Source of the DNA: Deltaproteobacteria bacterium | Lineage (GTDB): Bacteria; Desulfobacterota; DSM-4660; Desulfatiglandales; B25-G16 | Direction of reading: 5' to 3' | Assembly (NCBI GenBank): GCA_020349945.1 | Contig: CP070704.1 | Coordinates: forward strand, 1,863,863-1,904,243 | DNA: 40,381 bases | Part shown: positions 17,452-26,871 of the stretch, in pieces | Position numbering within the stretch: position 1 is the stretch's first letter | Layout of the letters: each line of letters begins with the position of its first letter | The notes under the pieces: generated by a model | What the model was told of the DNA's origin: nothing | Database searches by the model: none | What the model saw: only the letters and a program-made list of their open reading frames with translations | Position numbers and translations under genes: made by a program

Positions 17452-18207
17452 TTAGAGAGGCCATGGCTGAAGATATTTAGCAGATTTTAACCTTTTTCCT
17501 AGACAATGTTCGATATGTGCCATCAAGACCCCTTTAAGCTCTCTTATCGTATCCTCCCTAAATCCTAAGGCACTAGATAATGAGAGGTCAGGGGACTGAA
17601 TCTGCTCAAGAACAGAAACAGTATTGGGATCCATTCCGGGTGTTAAAGCAGATTCCTTGTCACACCCCATACATACTATTGAACCACTTGGGGGATGGAA
17701 TAACGCCCTTCCCTCTCCCTTATACGGTCTGCCACAAACACTGCATTTCGATACATTAATGCCAAATCCGCCTATCTTCATTGCCCGTGCCTGGAAGATC
17801 ATCGTTGTTTCTTCGATATTTTCCTTATTTGAGATAGAACCCAACGCAGATCTGAGCAACTGAAACATGTCAGAACTTGACACATTGAATGGAAAAAGGA
17901 TCCCTGTTATCTCAACCATATAGCTGGCCCTGGATAACAGACCGTAATCTGATCGTATTCCAGGAAAGCCGTCAATTAACTCGCATGAGTCCAGCCAAAC
18001 CAGATCACTACTCCTTCTCCCCCTAAATTCAATATCCACCAAGGAAAAAATAGTAAGGGAGTTAACAAATCGTTTGGAGCTCTTGCGGGCCCCTTTGGCC
18101 ACACCCTTTAGGTTACCGTAATGAGAGGAAAAAAAGGTGACAAAAAGGTCAGACTCACCGAAATCTTTGGTCCCTAAGATAATTGCCTCTGACTTCTTCT
18201 GCTCCAA
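17452..18207 (-). CDS. recO: DNA repair protein RecO
   Basis: This is a 251-residue recombination mediator that works with RecR to load RecA. The N-terminal OB-fold is represented by EAIILGTKDFGESDLFVTFF and GNLKGVAKGARKSSKRF. The C-terminal zinc site has CSVCGRPYKGEGRALF and IVCMGC, giving four cysteines. The length is normal. About 125 bases of non-coding DNA with two TTTCAGC copies separate it from the upstream AMP-binding gene. Confidence 0.92.
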   Translation of the reverse strand: MEQKKSEAIILGTKDFGESDLFVTFFSSHYGNLKGVAKGARKSSKRFVNSLTIFSLVDIEFRGRRSSDLVWLDSCELIDGFPGIRSDYGLLSRASYMVEITGILFPFNVSSSDMFQLLRSALGSISNKENIEETTMIFQARAMKIGGFGINVSKCSVCGRPYKGEGRALFHPPSGSIVCMGCDKESALTPGMDPNTVSVLEQIQSPDLSLSSALGFREDTIRELKGVLMAHIEHCLGKRLKSAKYLQPWPL

Positions 18208-18289
18208 AATTCCGATATCCAGCTTACGATTAAAAGGCCCTACTCATTTTAAACCAGGGTCTCTGTTCATTTATTAGTATATGTTCACC

Positions 18290-18310
18290 TTTCAGCGGTC
18301 AGCTTTCAGC
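18290..18310. repeat. short direct repeat upstream of recO
   Basis: TTTCAGC occurs at 18290-18296 and again at 18304-18310, around CGGTCAGC-like sequence that adds a third partial copy. This is probably a remnant of a small dispersed repeat. Confidence 0.3.
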
Positions 18311-18332
18311 AAAAAACAAATCTTTAGAAGGC

Positions 18333-19856
18333 CTACCTATTTTGTCCATACAGTTCCTTAACCTTTGCCCTGTGTGGAGAACCATTCTTAAGAAGAGGAA
18401 AATCCGTGACAAATTCCACATACTTAGGTTTCTTAAACCGAGCTATGCGTTCGCCGACAAAATGGATAAGCTCCTGAGGCTCAAGACTCTGTCCTTCTTT
18501 CAACTGGCAGACTGCCTTTATCCCCTCTTTCCACTTAGGATCAGGAACGCCGAAAACAACTGTTCTCTCAATTGCCGGATGCTGAAGGATCACCTTTTCC
18601 ACCTCCGCCGGATAGACATTTTCCCCTCCTGGCTTTATAAGCTCTTTTTCTGATTTACGCCCAGCATACCAGAGGAAACCGTCTTCATCAAAACGGCCCA
18701 TATCTCCCGTATGGTGCCAGCCTTCCCTGAATGTGTACTCTGTTTCCTCAGATAGATTCCAGTAACCCCTAAAAACCATTGGACCTCGAACAACAATCTC
18801 ACCCGCCTGACCAGTTTCTACCTCTCTATCACCCTCATCAACAAGCCGTACATCCGCAAGAGGCAAAGGCCTCCCAACAGAACCCGGTCTTTCACTGTAG
18901 GGTGAAATAGTTACCAGGGCGGAAACCTCTGTTTGACCATAGACTGCAAAAAATTCTCCCCCCGTTACCCTTTGATACCTTTCTATAGTCTCAGGACTGT
19001 CAAGGCCAGCCACCATTCTTAAAGAGCTGATATCCTTCCCGGTCTTTTCTTGTTGATCGAGGATTGAGGCCAGTATTGGGGCAAAATCAATTAGCATGGT
19101 AGTCCTCTTCTCCTGAATAAGATCTACGGCCTGCTTTGCATCAAATTTATTCACATTTATGTTCATGGCCCCAGCATGAAATGCGGTCATGGCGGTAAAA
19201 ATGCCCCCAACATGGAAGAGTGGGAGCAGGTTTAGGTGAATATCCTCTTCAGTTACCTGAAATGCATAAACAAACTGGGTGGTTGCGGAAAGTAGATTGC
19301 CATGGGTTAAAAGGACACCCCTGGGTTTACCAGCTATTGCGGCAGTATGGATTATGACAACGCCATCATCTGTAGATACGTCAGCTACTTTAAAATCAGC
19401 CTGATTGTCAAGCAACTGACTGAAACCCTCAAAAGAACCTCCCTCTCCACCCAGGTCATAATATCTCTCAACAGATTTCAGTGTCTCTTTTAGCCCGTTA
19501 ATCAATTCCTGGAACTCGGGATCAGCAAACACCAATCTTGGCGCCCCATCCTTTAGATTATTCTCTACCTCATCCCTGGACAAACGACAGTTTATAGGGA
19601 GGACAATCAGCCCCAAGGCAGAAGCTGCCCCATAAAGAAGAAAATATTCGAGACTATTCTTCCCAACTACTCCAATCCTATCCCCTTTCCTTAAACCTAC
19701 ATCTTGTAAACCTTTGGCCAGATGGTCCACCACACCCTTGAGCTCACTAAATGTTAACATCCTACTATCTGATACCTCTAACCAGGCTGGTCTTTTTTTA
19801 AAACACCTAGAGTTTCGGTTTATAACGTCATAGACGGTGAAATCGTACAAACCCAT
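18333..19856 (-). CDS. AMP-dependent synthetase/ligase family protein with altered A3 and A10 motifs
   Basis: This is a 507-residue member of the ANL (acyl-CoA synthetase) superfamily, expected to adenylate a carboxylic acid and perhaps transfer it to CoA. Family features are LTFSELKGVVDHLAKGL, LPLFHVGGIF, the A5 motif YGQTEVS, HTGDMGRFDEDGFLWYAGR and IKPGGENVYPAEVE. Two key spots differ from consensus. The A3 P-loop, normally SGTTGxPKG, reads TAAIAGKPRG (171-180). The A10 lysine, normally in a GK pair near the C-terminus, is replaced by Ser493 in LKNGSPHRAKVKELYG. The fold is intact and not decaying, so it may be a distinct subfamily or a catalytically altered enzyme. No acyl carrier or CoA-pathway gene adjoins it. 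Confidence 0.85.
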   Translation of the reverse strand: MGLYDFTVYDVINRNSRCFKKRPAWLEVSDSRMLTFSELKGVVDHLAKGLQDVGLRKGDRIGVVGKNSLEYFLLYGAASALGLIVLPINCRLSRDEVENNLKDGAPRLVFADPEFQELINGLKETLKSVERYYDLGGEGGSFEGFSQLLDNQADFKVADVSTDDGVVIIHTAAIAGKPRGVLLTHGNLLSATTQFVYAFQVTEEDIHLNLLPLFHVGGIFTAMTAFHAGAMNINVNKFDAKQAVDLIQEKRTTMLIDFAPILASILDQQEKTGKDISSLRMVAGLDSPETIERYQRVTGGEFFAVYGQTEVSALVTISPYSERPGSVGRPLPLADVRLVDEGDREVETGQAGEIVVRGPMVFRGYWNLSEETEYTFREGWHHTGDMGRFDEDGFLWYAGRKSEKELIKPGGENVYPAEVEKVILQHPAIERTVVFGVPDPKWKEGIKAVCQLKEGQSLEPQELIHFVGERIARFKKPKYVEFVTDFPLLKNGSPHRAKVKELYGQNR

Positions 19857-19889
19857 ATCTTCTCCCTTAAAGGGCAGTAATGATAATTC

Positions 19890-21059
19890 TCAATAACGAC
19901 CTGATATGATCTTAGGCATGAGGTTCTCTTGACATTGGCGCAAAAAGTAATCATCTGTCATCCCTGCGATAAAATCCCGGACAATCATAGCAGGAGGATT
20001 ATTCTCCCGATATTCGGAGGACATCCCATCCAAAAATTCTCTAAAAATAACTGAACTATCATGACCAGCTTTCAGGTCTTCATAGTATTTTTCAAAAAGC
20101 AACTCAAACATCAACTTTAACCTGTTCGTTTGATCTTTTGCCTTGGGGTTGGTATATACGAATTCTTGGTTAAAATCCTTAAGCCTCTTTAAGGCACCTG
20201 CCACCTCAGGGCTAAAGGAGACATGAGATTTCTTTAAGCTCTCAGCGATCAGGTCCTCAACCAAGGTATACACAATAGTTCCATTTGTTTCCCCCAATCT
20301 ACTTCGGCACTCTACTGGTATTTCATTCCTTTTTATCAAACCGAGCCTTATTGCATCCTCTATATCTCTACCTATGTAGCTAATGGTGTCCGCCATCCTC
20401 ACGACACACCCCTCTATAGTCATAGGCCAGATAGGGAATTCAGGATTCTTTGTTAGCTCCTTTATTTCCTCTTCTAATCGAGTAAAATCCTTATTTTTGT
20501 CAGGATATAAGGCAGAACTATGCACCTCACCATTATGGGAAAGGATGCCATCCAAAACCTGAAGGGATAGGTTCCAACCAGCTCCCTTTCTTTCTATTAC
20601 ATCGAGAAACCTCACGCCTTGTACATTGTGCAAAAAGTTACCCAGCCCGTACTGCCTTGATAAATCTGAGAGAAATGTCTCACCATCGTGCCCAAACGGC
20701 GCGTGACCGATATCATGACCGAGGGCAATGGCCTCAATAAGATCCTCATTGAGCCCGAGTAGGCGGCCTATAGTCCGGCCAATCTTAGAAACTAATTGTA
20801 CATGAAGAACGCGATGGGTAATGTGATCATTTTTGATAAGGTAGAATACCTGGGTCTTGTCAATGTATCTGGAATAGGCTAATGAATGGAGAATCCTATC
20901 GGCATCGATAGAAAAATTCTCCCTGTGACCGTTCACAATCTCTGCCTCATTTCTTCGTCTGACAGCCTGAATACTCAGGGTGGCACAAGGCGAAAGCCTG
21001 TCTTTTTCTAAAAGATGAAGGTGTTGTTTAATATCTTTTAAAATCCTACCCTTATTCAT
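19890..21059 (-). CDS. dgt: dGTP triphosphohydrolase-like HD-domain protein
   Basis: This is a 389-residue HD-superfamily phosphohydrolase predicted to convert dNTPs such as dGTP to the nucleoside and triphosphate. RRNEAEIVNGHRENFSIDAD and RILHSLAYSRYIDKTQVF form the N-terminal signature. The metal-binding HD motif is in AIALGHDIGHAPFGHDGE, with a later aspartate in MADTISYIGRDIEDA. The length fits the shorter Dgt-like family rather than the E. coli enzyme of about 505 residues. A well-formed promoter and an inverted repeat lie directly upstream. It is divergent from tilS. Substrate preference cannot be read from the sequence. Confidence 0.9.
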   Translation of the reverse strand: MNKGRILKDIKQHLHLLEKDRLSPCATLSIQAVRRRNEAEIVNGHRENFSIDADRILHSLAYSRYIDKTQVFYLIKNDHITHRVLHVQLVSKIGRTIGRLLGLNEDLIEAIALGHDIGHAPFGHDGETFLSDLSRQYGLGNFLHNVQGVRFLDVIERKGAGWNLSLQVLDGILSHNGEVHSSALYPDKNKDFTRLEEEIKELTKNPEFPIWPMTIEGCVVRMADTISYIGRDIEDAIRLGLIKRNEIPVECRSRLGETNGTIVYTLVEDLIAESLKKSHVSFSPEVAGALKRLKDFNQEFVYTNPKAKDQTNRLKLMFELLFEKYYEDLKAGHDSSVIFREFLDGMSSEYRENNPPAMIVRDFIAGMTDDYFLRQCQENLMPKIISGRY

Positions 21060-21076
21060 CTATATGAAAGCCTCTT

Positions 21077-21151
21077 AGTTCACTGATGGTCAAGGTATCT
21101 ATTGGATTCTAATAGAAATTAATGTGGTGGGTCAATATAAATCAGTGAACT
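21077..21151. repeat. 11-bp inverted repeat flanking the dgt promoter
   Basis: AGTTCACTGAT (21077-21087) and ATCAGTGAACT (21141-21151) are exact inverted copies separated by 53 bases. A smaller inverted pair, TCTATT (21098-21103) and AATAGA (21111-21116), lies inside. The outer arms bracket the predicted -35 and -10 boxes of dgt, consistent with two half-sites of a regulator or with a structured RNA leader. Confidence 0.5.
21106..21135 (-). promoter_or_regulatory. predicted dgt promoter
   Basis: On the minus strand TTGACC (21135-21130) is followed after 18 bases by TAGAAT (21111-21106). Each box matches the sigma-70 consensus at five of six positions. Transcription would start about 40 bases before the dgt ATG. 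Confidence 0.5.
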
Positions 21152-21417
21152 TATCAGCCCTACTAGGCAGCTTGCTCAATTTAGCAATATATTGTTGCCT
21201 TTCCAAAGAGAAATCTACTATATTTTGTGAAGGGATCTTTCACCCGTTACATAAGCCCTTTAAGAATGCCAACACCTATTAGCAAAGACGTTTAATGGGG
21301 CAGGAAGGACATTGTAAGACCAATCTTAGGGTTTCCTTGAGAGGGCATACTTTTGTATATCTTAAGAGATGCAAGAAGTAATTTTGTTTAACGATCTCTC
21401 ACTCGGTGGACTTCTGA

Positions 21418-22806
21418 TTGAACTTACATCCCACTGAAAAAAAGGCCTTGTTAGCTATCCTCGAGCATCGAATGATTAACAGCCGAGACACTGTCGTTGT
21501 AGCTGTATCTGGAGGAGCGGATTCTGTTTGCCTTTTGAAAGTGCTTTTCCAAGTTCGAGGGTATTTGAAGATTGACTTAATTGTTGCTCATTTCGACCAT
21601 GGATTAAGGCCGCAGGAAGATGAAATAGAAACCGAATTTGTCGCCAATTTAGCGGGAAGTTTAAATCTCACACTCGCCTCTGATAAGGCCAACAGGATAA
21701 CTAAAGTACACGGAACCTCCATTGAGGAAAAGGCTAGGGAGATGAGATATCAATTTTTGGAAAGGGTATTAGATGAGTATCATGCCCAGAAGGTGGCCAC
21801 TGGTCACAATATGAACGACCAGGCCGAAACGGTTCTTATGCATCTTTTAAGAGGAGCTGGACCAACGGGTTTATCTGGAATACCTCCAATTCGACAGGAG
21901 CGTTTTATAAGGCCTCTCATTAATATAACAAGTGATGAAATCCGTAGCTATCTAAAACAAAAAGATATGCCTTTTATGATGGATAGCTCGAATCTTGAAA
22001 AAAGGTACCTAAGAAACAGGATACGCTTGGAGTTAATACCATTTCTTCTCAACTACCAACCACGCCTCATCCAACATTTAGGCGAACTTGCATCTCTTTG
22101 TAGGCAGGAAAATCAATTTATGGAAGAAGAAGCAAAAAGGGGATTGCAAATGGTGGCTCTGGATTCCTCTGAGCATTCTTTAGACCTTTCCCTGCCTCCC
22201 TTTAAAGATCTCTCACCCCCTCTTCAGTATCGCATTATCAGACAGGCAATAAGAAGAATAAAGGGAAACCTCAGGAGAATAGATGCCGGACATATCAAGA
22301 CAATCATAGATCTTGCCAATACTATGAGACCCCAGGGCAAAACAGATCTTCCTGAAAATCTTATAGTGAAGAAGATATATGAGAGGCTTAGCTTTTCTTT
22401 AGGAACTCAATCTGAAACTGTCGATTTTTCCTACGATATAAAGGATAGTGGGGGATTTCACGTTCCTGAAATCAATCAAACACTCTCATTAGAGGAAATC
22501 TCCAGGAAGGATTTTCTCCTGTATTCTGCTTCACTTGATGAGGCATTCCTTGACCTTGACATGCTCCAATGGCCTCTAAGGTTAAGAAATTTCAGGCCAG
22601 GAGACAGATTTATGCCACTTGGCCTTGATGGTTTTAAGAAGGTGAAAGATGTCTTTATTGATAATAAGGTTCCATCTGAACAAAGGAAAAAAATCGCCAT
22701 TCTTCAAAGCGGTAACAATATAGTCTGGCTCTGCGGCATAAGAATTGATAATAGGTACAGGATTAAGGAGAAAACCAAGAGAATTTTAAGATGTAAAATT
22801 GAATAA
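21418..22806 (+). CDS. tilS: tRNA(Ile)-lysidine synthase
   Basis: This is a 462-residue enzyme that converts C34 of tRNA-Ile(CAU) to lysidine, changing decoding from AUG to AUA. The PP-loop ATPase motif AVSGGADSVCLL is near residue 30, and AHFDHGLRP, GHNMNDQAETVLMHLLRGAG and GIPPIRQERFIRPL follow, as in the family. The C-terminal TilS_C region includes RNFRPGDRFMPLGLDGFKKV and KDVFIDNKVP. The start is taken as TTG 21418, behind GGTGG, because the first ATG (21472) would trim the N-terminal helix. It heads a plus-strand run of housekeeping genes. Its length is typical. Confidence 0.94.
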   Translation: MNLHPTEKKALLAILEHRMINSRDTVVVAVSGGADSVCLLKVLFQVRGYLKIDLIVAHFDHGLRPQEDEIETEFVANLAGSLNLTLASDKANRITKVHGTSIEEKAREMRYQFLERVLDEYHAQKVATGHNMNDQAETVLMHLLRGAGPTGLSGIPPIRQERFIRPLINITSDEIRSYLKQKDMPFMMDSSNLEKRYLRNRIRLELIPFLLNYQPRLIQHLGELASLCRQENQFMEEEAKRGLQMVALDSSEHSLDLSLPPFKDLSPPLQYRIIRQAIRRIKGNLRRIDAGHIKTIIDLANTMRPQGKTDLPENLIVKKIYERLSFSLGTQSETVDFSYDIKDSGGFHVPEINQTLSLEEISRKDFLLYSASLDEAFLDLDMLQWPLRLRNFRPGDRFMPLGLDGFKKVKDVFIDNKVPSEQRKKIAILQSGNNIVWLCGIRIDNRYRIKEKTKRILRCKIE

Positions 22807-22885
22807 AATGTGCTATACTCAAGCCTTTGGTAAGGCTTCCTTTTATTCAAGGTATCATCGATAATCTATGTAAGGGAGAAGATAG

Positions 22886-24739
22886 TTGAACACATTTTCC
22901 AAAAATTTGACTCTTTGGCTGGTTATCAGCCTGATGATGATCTTGCTATTTCAAATCTTTAAAAAGGAAACAAAGCAGACTGGACAGCTAAGCTATAGCG
23001 AATTCCTGAATATGGTTGAACGCGGAGAGGTTAGCCAAGTAACCATTCAAGGGGATAAAATTTCTGGTGTCGCAAATCATGGACAGTCCTTTAGAACGTT
23101 TGCGCCGAAGGATCTTGAACTGATAAAAATCTTGCGCAATAAAGGGATAGAAATAACTGCCAAACCGGATGAATCATCTCCATGGTATATGACAATCCTT
23201 GTATCCTGGTTTCCCATGCTTCTTTTGATCGCCGTTTGGATCTTCTTTATGCGCCAAATGCAGGTAGGAGGCGGAAAGGCGCTCTCTTTTGGTAAAAGTA
23301 GGGCAAGGCTGGTAACTGACCAAAAAGATAAAGTAACCTTTGATGATGTAGCCGGGATAGAAGAGGCAAAGGAAGAGCTTCAGGAGATCATAGAGTTTCT
23401 CAGAGACCCAAAGAAATTCACCCGCCTGGGCGGCAGAATCCCCAAAGGTGTGCTTCTAGTCGGAGCTCCTGGGACAGGCAAGACTTTACTTGCCAGGGCT
23501 ATCGCAGGAGAGGCAGGGGTACCTTTTTTGAGCATCAGTGGCTCTGATTTTGTGGAGATGTTTGTAGGTGTCGGTGCTTCAAGGGTGAGGGATCTCTTTG
23601 TCCAGGGAAAAAAGAATGCCCCTTGCATTATCTTTTTAGATGAGATCGATGCTGTGGGTCGACACAGGGGAGCTGGATTAGGAGGAGGTCACGACGAACG
23701 AGAACAAACACTCAATCAGCTCCTAGTAGAAATGGATGGATTCGAATCAAATGAAGGTGTCATCCTTATTTCAGCGACCAACAGGCCTGACGTTCTTGAT
23801 CCTGCCTTATTGAGACCAGGAAGGTTTGACAGGCAGGTGGTTGTCCCGGTGCCTGATATCAAGGGACGAGAGGACATACTCAAAGTCCATACCAGAAAAA
23901 CGAGGCTGGCAGATGATATTGATCTTTCGGTGATTGCCAGAGGAACACCAGGTTTTACCGGCGCAGACCTTGAAAATATGACCAATGAGGCAGCCCTGCT
24001 TGCAGCCAGGAGGAATAAAAACAAAATAGATATGTCAGACTTGGAAGATGCAAAAGACAAGGTGCTCATGGGTACAGAAAGGAAGAGCATGATTATAAGC
24101 GATGAAGAGAAACGGACTACTGCCTACCATGAGGCAGGGCATACTTTGGTAGCAAAACTTACACCCGATACTGACCCGATACATAAAGTGACCATAATCC
24201 CCAGAGGTAGGGCCCTTGGCCTGACGCAGCAGCTCCCTTTAGACGATAAACATACCTACACAAAGGAATACCTTCTGAATAATATTTGCGTCCTGATGGG
24301 AGGGAGAATAGCCGAGGTGATCGCCTTAAATACCCAGACGACTGGTGCAAGCAATGATATAGAGAGGGCCACTGAAATAGCAAGAAAGATGATCTGTGAA
24401 TATGGCATGAGCGAGGAACTTGGCCCTTTGACCTTCGGGAAGAAAGAGGAAGAAATATTCTTAGGCCGTGAGATTGCCCAACACAGGGACTATAGTGAGG
24501 AGACAGCCCAAAAAATTGACCAAGAGGTCAACAGTCTAATAAGTGAGAACTACCAAAAAACTCATAGGCTTATAAAAGATAACCTTGGTACCCTCAACAA
24601 GTTGGCCAATGCCCTTTTGGAAAGGGAGACCTTGGATGGCCATCAGATTGACGAAATAATGGGCAATAAGAAAAGGAAAAGACAACCAAGAAGAACGAGA
24701 GGAAAAAGGAAAGTTGTTTCCTCAGGTAAAAAAACCTAA
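22886..24739 (+). CDS. ftsH: ATP-dependent zinc metalloprotease FtsH
   Basis: This is a 617-residue membrane-anchored AAA+ protease that degrades membrane proteins and, in many Gram-negative bacteria, LpxC. Two transmembrane helices (about 8-24 and 104-124) flank the periplasmic domain. The Walker A motif is GAPGTGKT, Walker B is IIFLDEID, and the second region of homology is [20 protein letters not shown]. The zinc-protease motif is HEAGH. The lysine/arginine-rich tail is soluble. It starts at TTG 22886 after AAGGGAG. It follows tilS as in many bacteria, and its last 26 bases overlap the folP start. Confidence 0.97.
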   Translation: MNTFSKNLTLWLVISLMMILLFQIFKKETKQTGQLSYSEFLNMVERGEVSQVTIQGDKISGVANHGQSFRTFAPKDLELIKILRNKGIEITAKPDESSPWYMTILVSWFPMLLLIAVWIFFMRQMQVGGGKALSFGKSRARLVTDQKDKVTFDDVAGIEEAKEELQEIIEFLRDPKKFTRLGGRIPKGVLLVGAPGTGKTLLARAIAGEAGVPFLSISGSDFVEMFVGVGASRVRDLFVQGKKNAPCIIFLDEIDAVGRHRGAGLGGGHDEREQTLNQLLVEMDGFESNEGVILISATNRPDVLDPALLRPGRFDRQVVVPVPDIKGREDILKVHTRKTRLADDIDLSVIARGTPGFTGADLENMTNEAALLAARRNKNKIDMSDLEDAKDKVLMGTERKSMIISDEEKRTTAYHEAGHTLVAKLTPDTDPIHKVTIIPRGRALGLTQQLPLDDKHTYTKEYLLNNICVLMGGRIAEVIALNTQTTGASNDIERATEIARKMICEYGMSEELGPLTFGKKEEEIFLGREIAQHRDYSEETAQKIDQEVNSLISENYQKTHRLIKDNLGTLNKLANALLERETLDGHQIDEIMGNKKRKRQPRRTRGKRKVVSSGKKT

Positions 24740-25589
24740 TACCTTAAAATGGTTGGACTATAATCTTAATCTTGATTCTAAAACCCTTATCATGGGTATT
24801 CTGAACGTGACCCCTGACTCTTTTTTTGATGGGGGTCTCCATTTCCGAAAAGATGATGCTGTAAGGCACGGTTTGAGGATGGCCAACGAGGGTGCTGATA
24901 TTATTGATGTCGGAGGTCAATCAACAAGGCCCTTTTCAGATCCTATTCCTCTTGACGAAGAGCTAAGGAGAGTAATACCTGTCATCGAGACCCTCTCACA
25001 AAAAATAGACATCCCAGTAAGCATAGACACCTACAAGGGCAAAGTAGCCGGGCAGGCCTTAGAGGCTGGCGCCAAAATGGTCAACGACATAAGTGCATTG
25101 AGATTTGATCCTGCAATAGGTCCACTAATTGCAGAGGCGGGCGTACCCGTTGTTTTGATGCATATGAAGGGAACACCGAAGGATATGCAGACAAAGCCAA
25201 CCTATAAAGATCTTTTTGGGGAGATAACAGGGTTCTTAAGCCAGGCAGTGGAACAGGCTGTTAACATTGGTATAAAAAGAGACCTTATCATCATTGACCC
25301 TGGCATCGGTTTTGGTAAATCTTTTGATGATAATCTTAAAATAATAAAAGAGTTACATAGGTTTTTATCTCTTGGACAACCAATTCTGGTGGGTACCTCC
25401 AATAAGTCCTTTATAGGCCACGTGCTTGACCTCTCAGCGGAATCCCGGGAAACCGGTACCATGGCCACTATTGCAGCTGCAGTAATGAATGGAGCAAATA
25501 TCATCAGGGCCCATAATGTTAAGGCTGCCAAGGAAACGGTAACCATGATCAATGCCATAAAATCTGGCACTTCTAAGCCTAGACCCTGA
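24714..25589 (+). CDS. folP: dihydropteroate synthase
   Basis: This is a 291-residue TIM-barrel enzyme of folate synthesis that joins the pterin pyrophosphate to p-aminobenzoate. [55 protein letters not shown] and [10 protein letters not shown] are the family's successive substrate-binding loops, all intact. The TTG start at 24714 lies inside the ftsH tail with AGGA before it. A later TTG at about 24750 would also be possible. The overlap with ftsH points to translational coupling. Confidence 0.95.
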   Translation: MFPQVKKPNTLKWLDYNLNLDSKTLIMGILNVTPDSFFDGGLHFRKDDAVRHGLRMANEGADIIDVGGQSTRPFSDPIPLDEELRRVIPVIETLSQKIDIPVSIDTYKGKVAGQALEAGAKMVNDISALRFDPAIGPLIAEAGVPVVLMHMKGTPKDMQTKPTYKDLFGEITGFLSQAVEQAVNIGIKRDLIIIDPGIGFGKSFDDNLKIIKELHRFLSLGQPILVGTSNKSFIGHVLDLSAESRETGTMATIAAAVMNGANIIRAHNVKAAKETVTMINAIKSGTSKPRP

Positions 25590-25716
25590 ATAAGCCTTTC
25601 CCTTCTTCCTGATACAAGCATCTCAGCAAAGGAGAAAAGGGGATCACTCTGCTTGGCCTCCTGATGAGATTATTTTCTAACAACTACTCACCGTTTGTAA
25701 TAAAGGGGGATATATC

Positions 25717-26490
25717 ATGCTGTTATGTATCGATGTAGGCAATACGAATATTGTTCTTGGTGTTTTTCAAGATGATACAATGCTTAATCACTGGCGCGTA
25801 AGGACAGAAAAGGATATGACCGGGGATGAATTGGCTATATTAATCAACAATCTATTTGCACCAGCCCAATTAGAAATTAGCAGTATACGCAATGTAATTA
25901 TCTCCTGTGTTGTCCCACCTCTTCTTAGTGCGTTCAGAGAGTTTTGCCTCCTGTATTGTAATCATGAACCAATGATCGTGGGTCCAGGTCTAAAGACAGG
26001 AATCTCTATTAGATATGATAATCCAAGAGAGGTTGGCGCTGATAGGATAGTCAATGCAGTAGCTGCATACCAGAAATACAAAACAGGGCTAATTGTGGTG
26101 GATTTCGGTACGGCTACAACCTTTGATTATATATCCCCCGAAGGTTTTTATGAAGGCGGGGCGATAGCACCCGGGATAATTATCTCTGCTGAGGCCCTTT
26201 TTCAGAAGGCCTCCAAATTACCTCGGGTTGAGATATTTGTCAAACCGAAAACAGTAATAGGTAAGGAAACTATAAGCAGTATCAATGCAGGTCTCATTTA
26301 CGGCTATGCTGCCATGGTTGATGGAATAGTAAATCGGATAAAAAAAGAGAGAAGATCTGATCTCACTGTTATTGGGACCGGAGGTCTGGCTCCACTCATA
26401 AAGTCAGAGGCCCGAAGTATCGACTATATAGAAGAATTCTTGACCCTGGAAGGACTAAAAATAATATTTGCCCTAAACTCCCAAGGATAG
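25717..26490 (+). CDS. coaX: type III pantothenate kinase
   Basis: This is a 257-residue ASKHA-fold kinase that starts coenzyme A synthesis by phosphorylating pantothenate. The N-terminal phosphate motif is LLCIDVGNTNIVLGVF, the second is IVVDFGTATTFD, and PREVGADRIVNAVAAY with EGGAIAPGI supply substrate contacts. The length is typical of CoaX. A good GGGGG-containing ribosome-binding site precedes ATG 25717. Genes for diadenylate cyclase and phosphoglucosamine mutase, often found after folP, are absent at this spot. Confidence 0.95.
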   Translation: MLLCIDVGNTNIVLGVFQDDTMLNHWRVRTEKDMTGDELAILINNLFAPAQLEISSIRNVIISCVVPPLLSAFREFCLLYCNHEPMIVGPGLKTGISIRYDNPREVGADRIVNAVAAYQKYKTGLIVVDFGTATTFDYISPEGFYEGGAIAPGIIISAEALFQKASKLPRVEIFVKPKTVIGKETISSINAGLIYGYAAMVDGIVNRIKKERRSDLTVIGTGGLAPLIKSEARSIDYIEEFLTLEGLKIIFALNSQG

Positions 26491-26871
26491 GCGTATTTGC
26501 CAATTTTCAAAGCCAAATAGACATCTATTGAGATCCCTCGTTCATTAATACACGTTTAAGCCTTTCTCCCGCCCAAGGTCATCAAAAAATAATCCTCTCA
26601 CTACAGCTTTTAAGCAACCGGCAAGCTAAAGGCAAAAAGATGCATCCAGGTTCACATGAGAATAGAGGTTGTGAAAAAGCAAAAAATGGGGTAAAGAACC
26701 TTCAGCAAAAAAGGGTTAGAATAGTCTATACAAAGATACTCTAATCTTAAAATGAATAGGGATCGGGGCGTTAAGAATTGTAAAGAATTGTCTAACCACG
26801 CACGAACTTAGAAGATAACCCTAAGCTAAGGGCATCAAGGTTTATAAGGCTCAAGAGAGGGTTTTAATTTT
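26491..26871. other. non-coding region between coaX and ribF
   Basis: No open frame or known RNA was recognised. The region has a direct repeat AAGAATTGT-AAAGAATTGT near 26774-26792, flanked by GTTA and TAAC, and a small CCCT/AGGG stem near 26819-26832. It shows no FMN-riboswitch consensus. It may hold a promoter for ribF, but no convincing boxes were seen. Confidence 0.45.

Larger units (their letters stand above)
21060..21417. other. divergent intergenic region between dgt and tilS
   Basis: No gene was seen. The dgt-proximal half carries the promoter and inverted repeat described separately. The tilS-proximal half contains a small hairpin, GTGAAGG-GAT-CTTTCAC, near 21228-21244, and no strong promoter was recognised for tilS. 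Confidence 0.5.

Noticed and set aside
26491..26871. FMN riboswitch before ribF
   Set aside because: The conserved helical core sequences of the FMN aptamer were not found.
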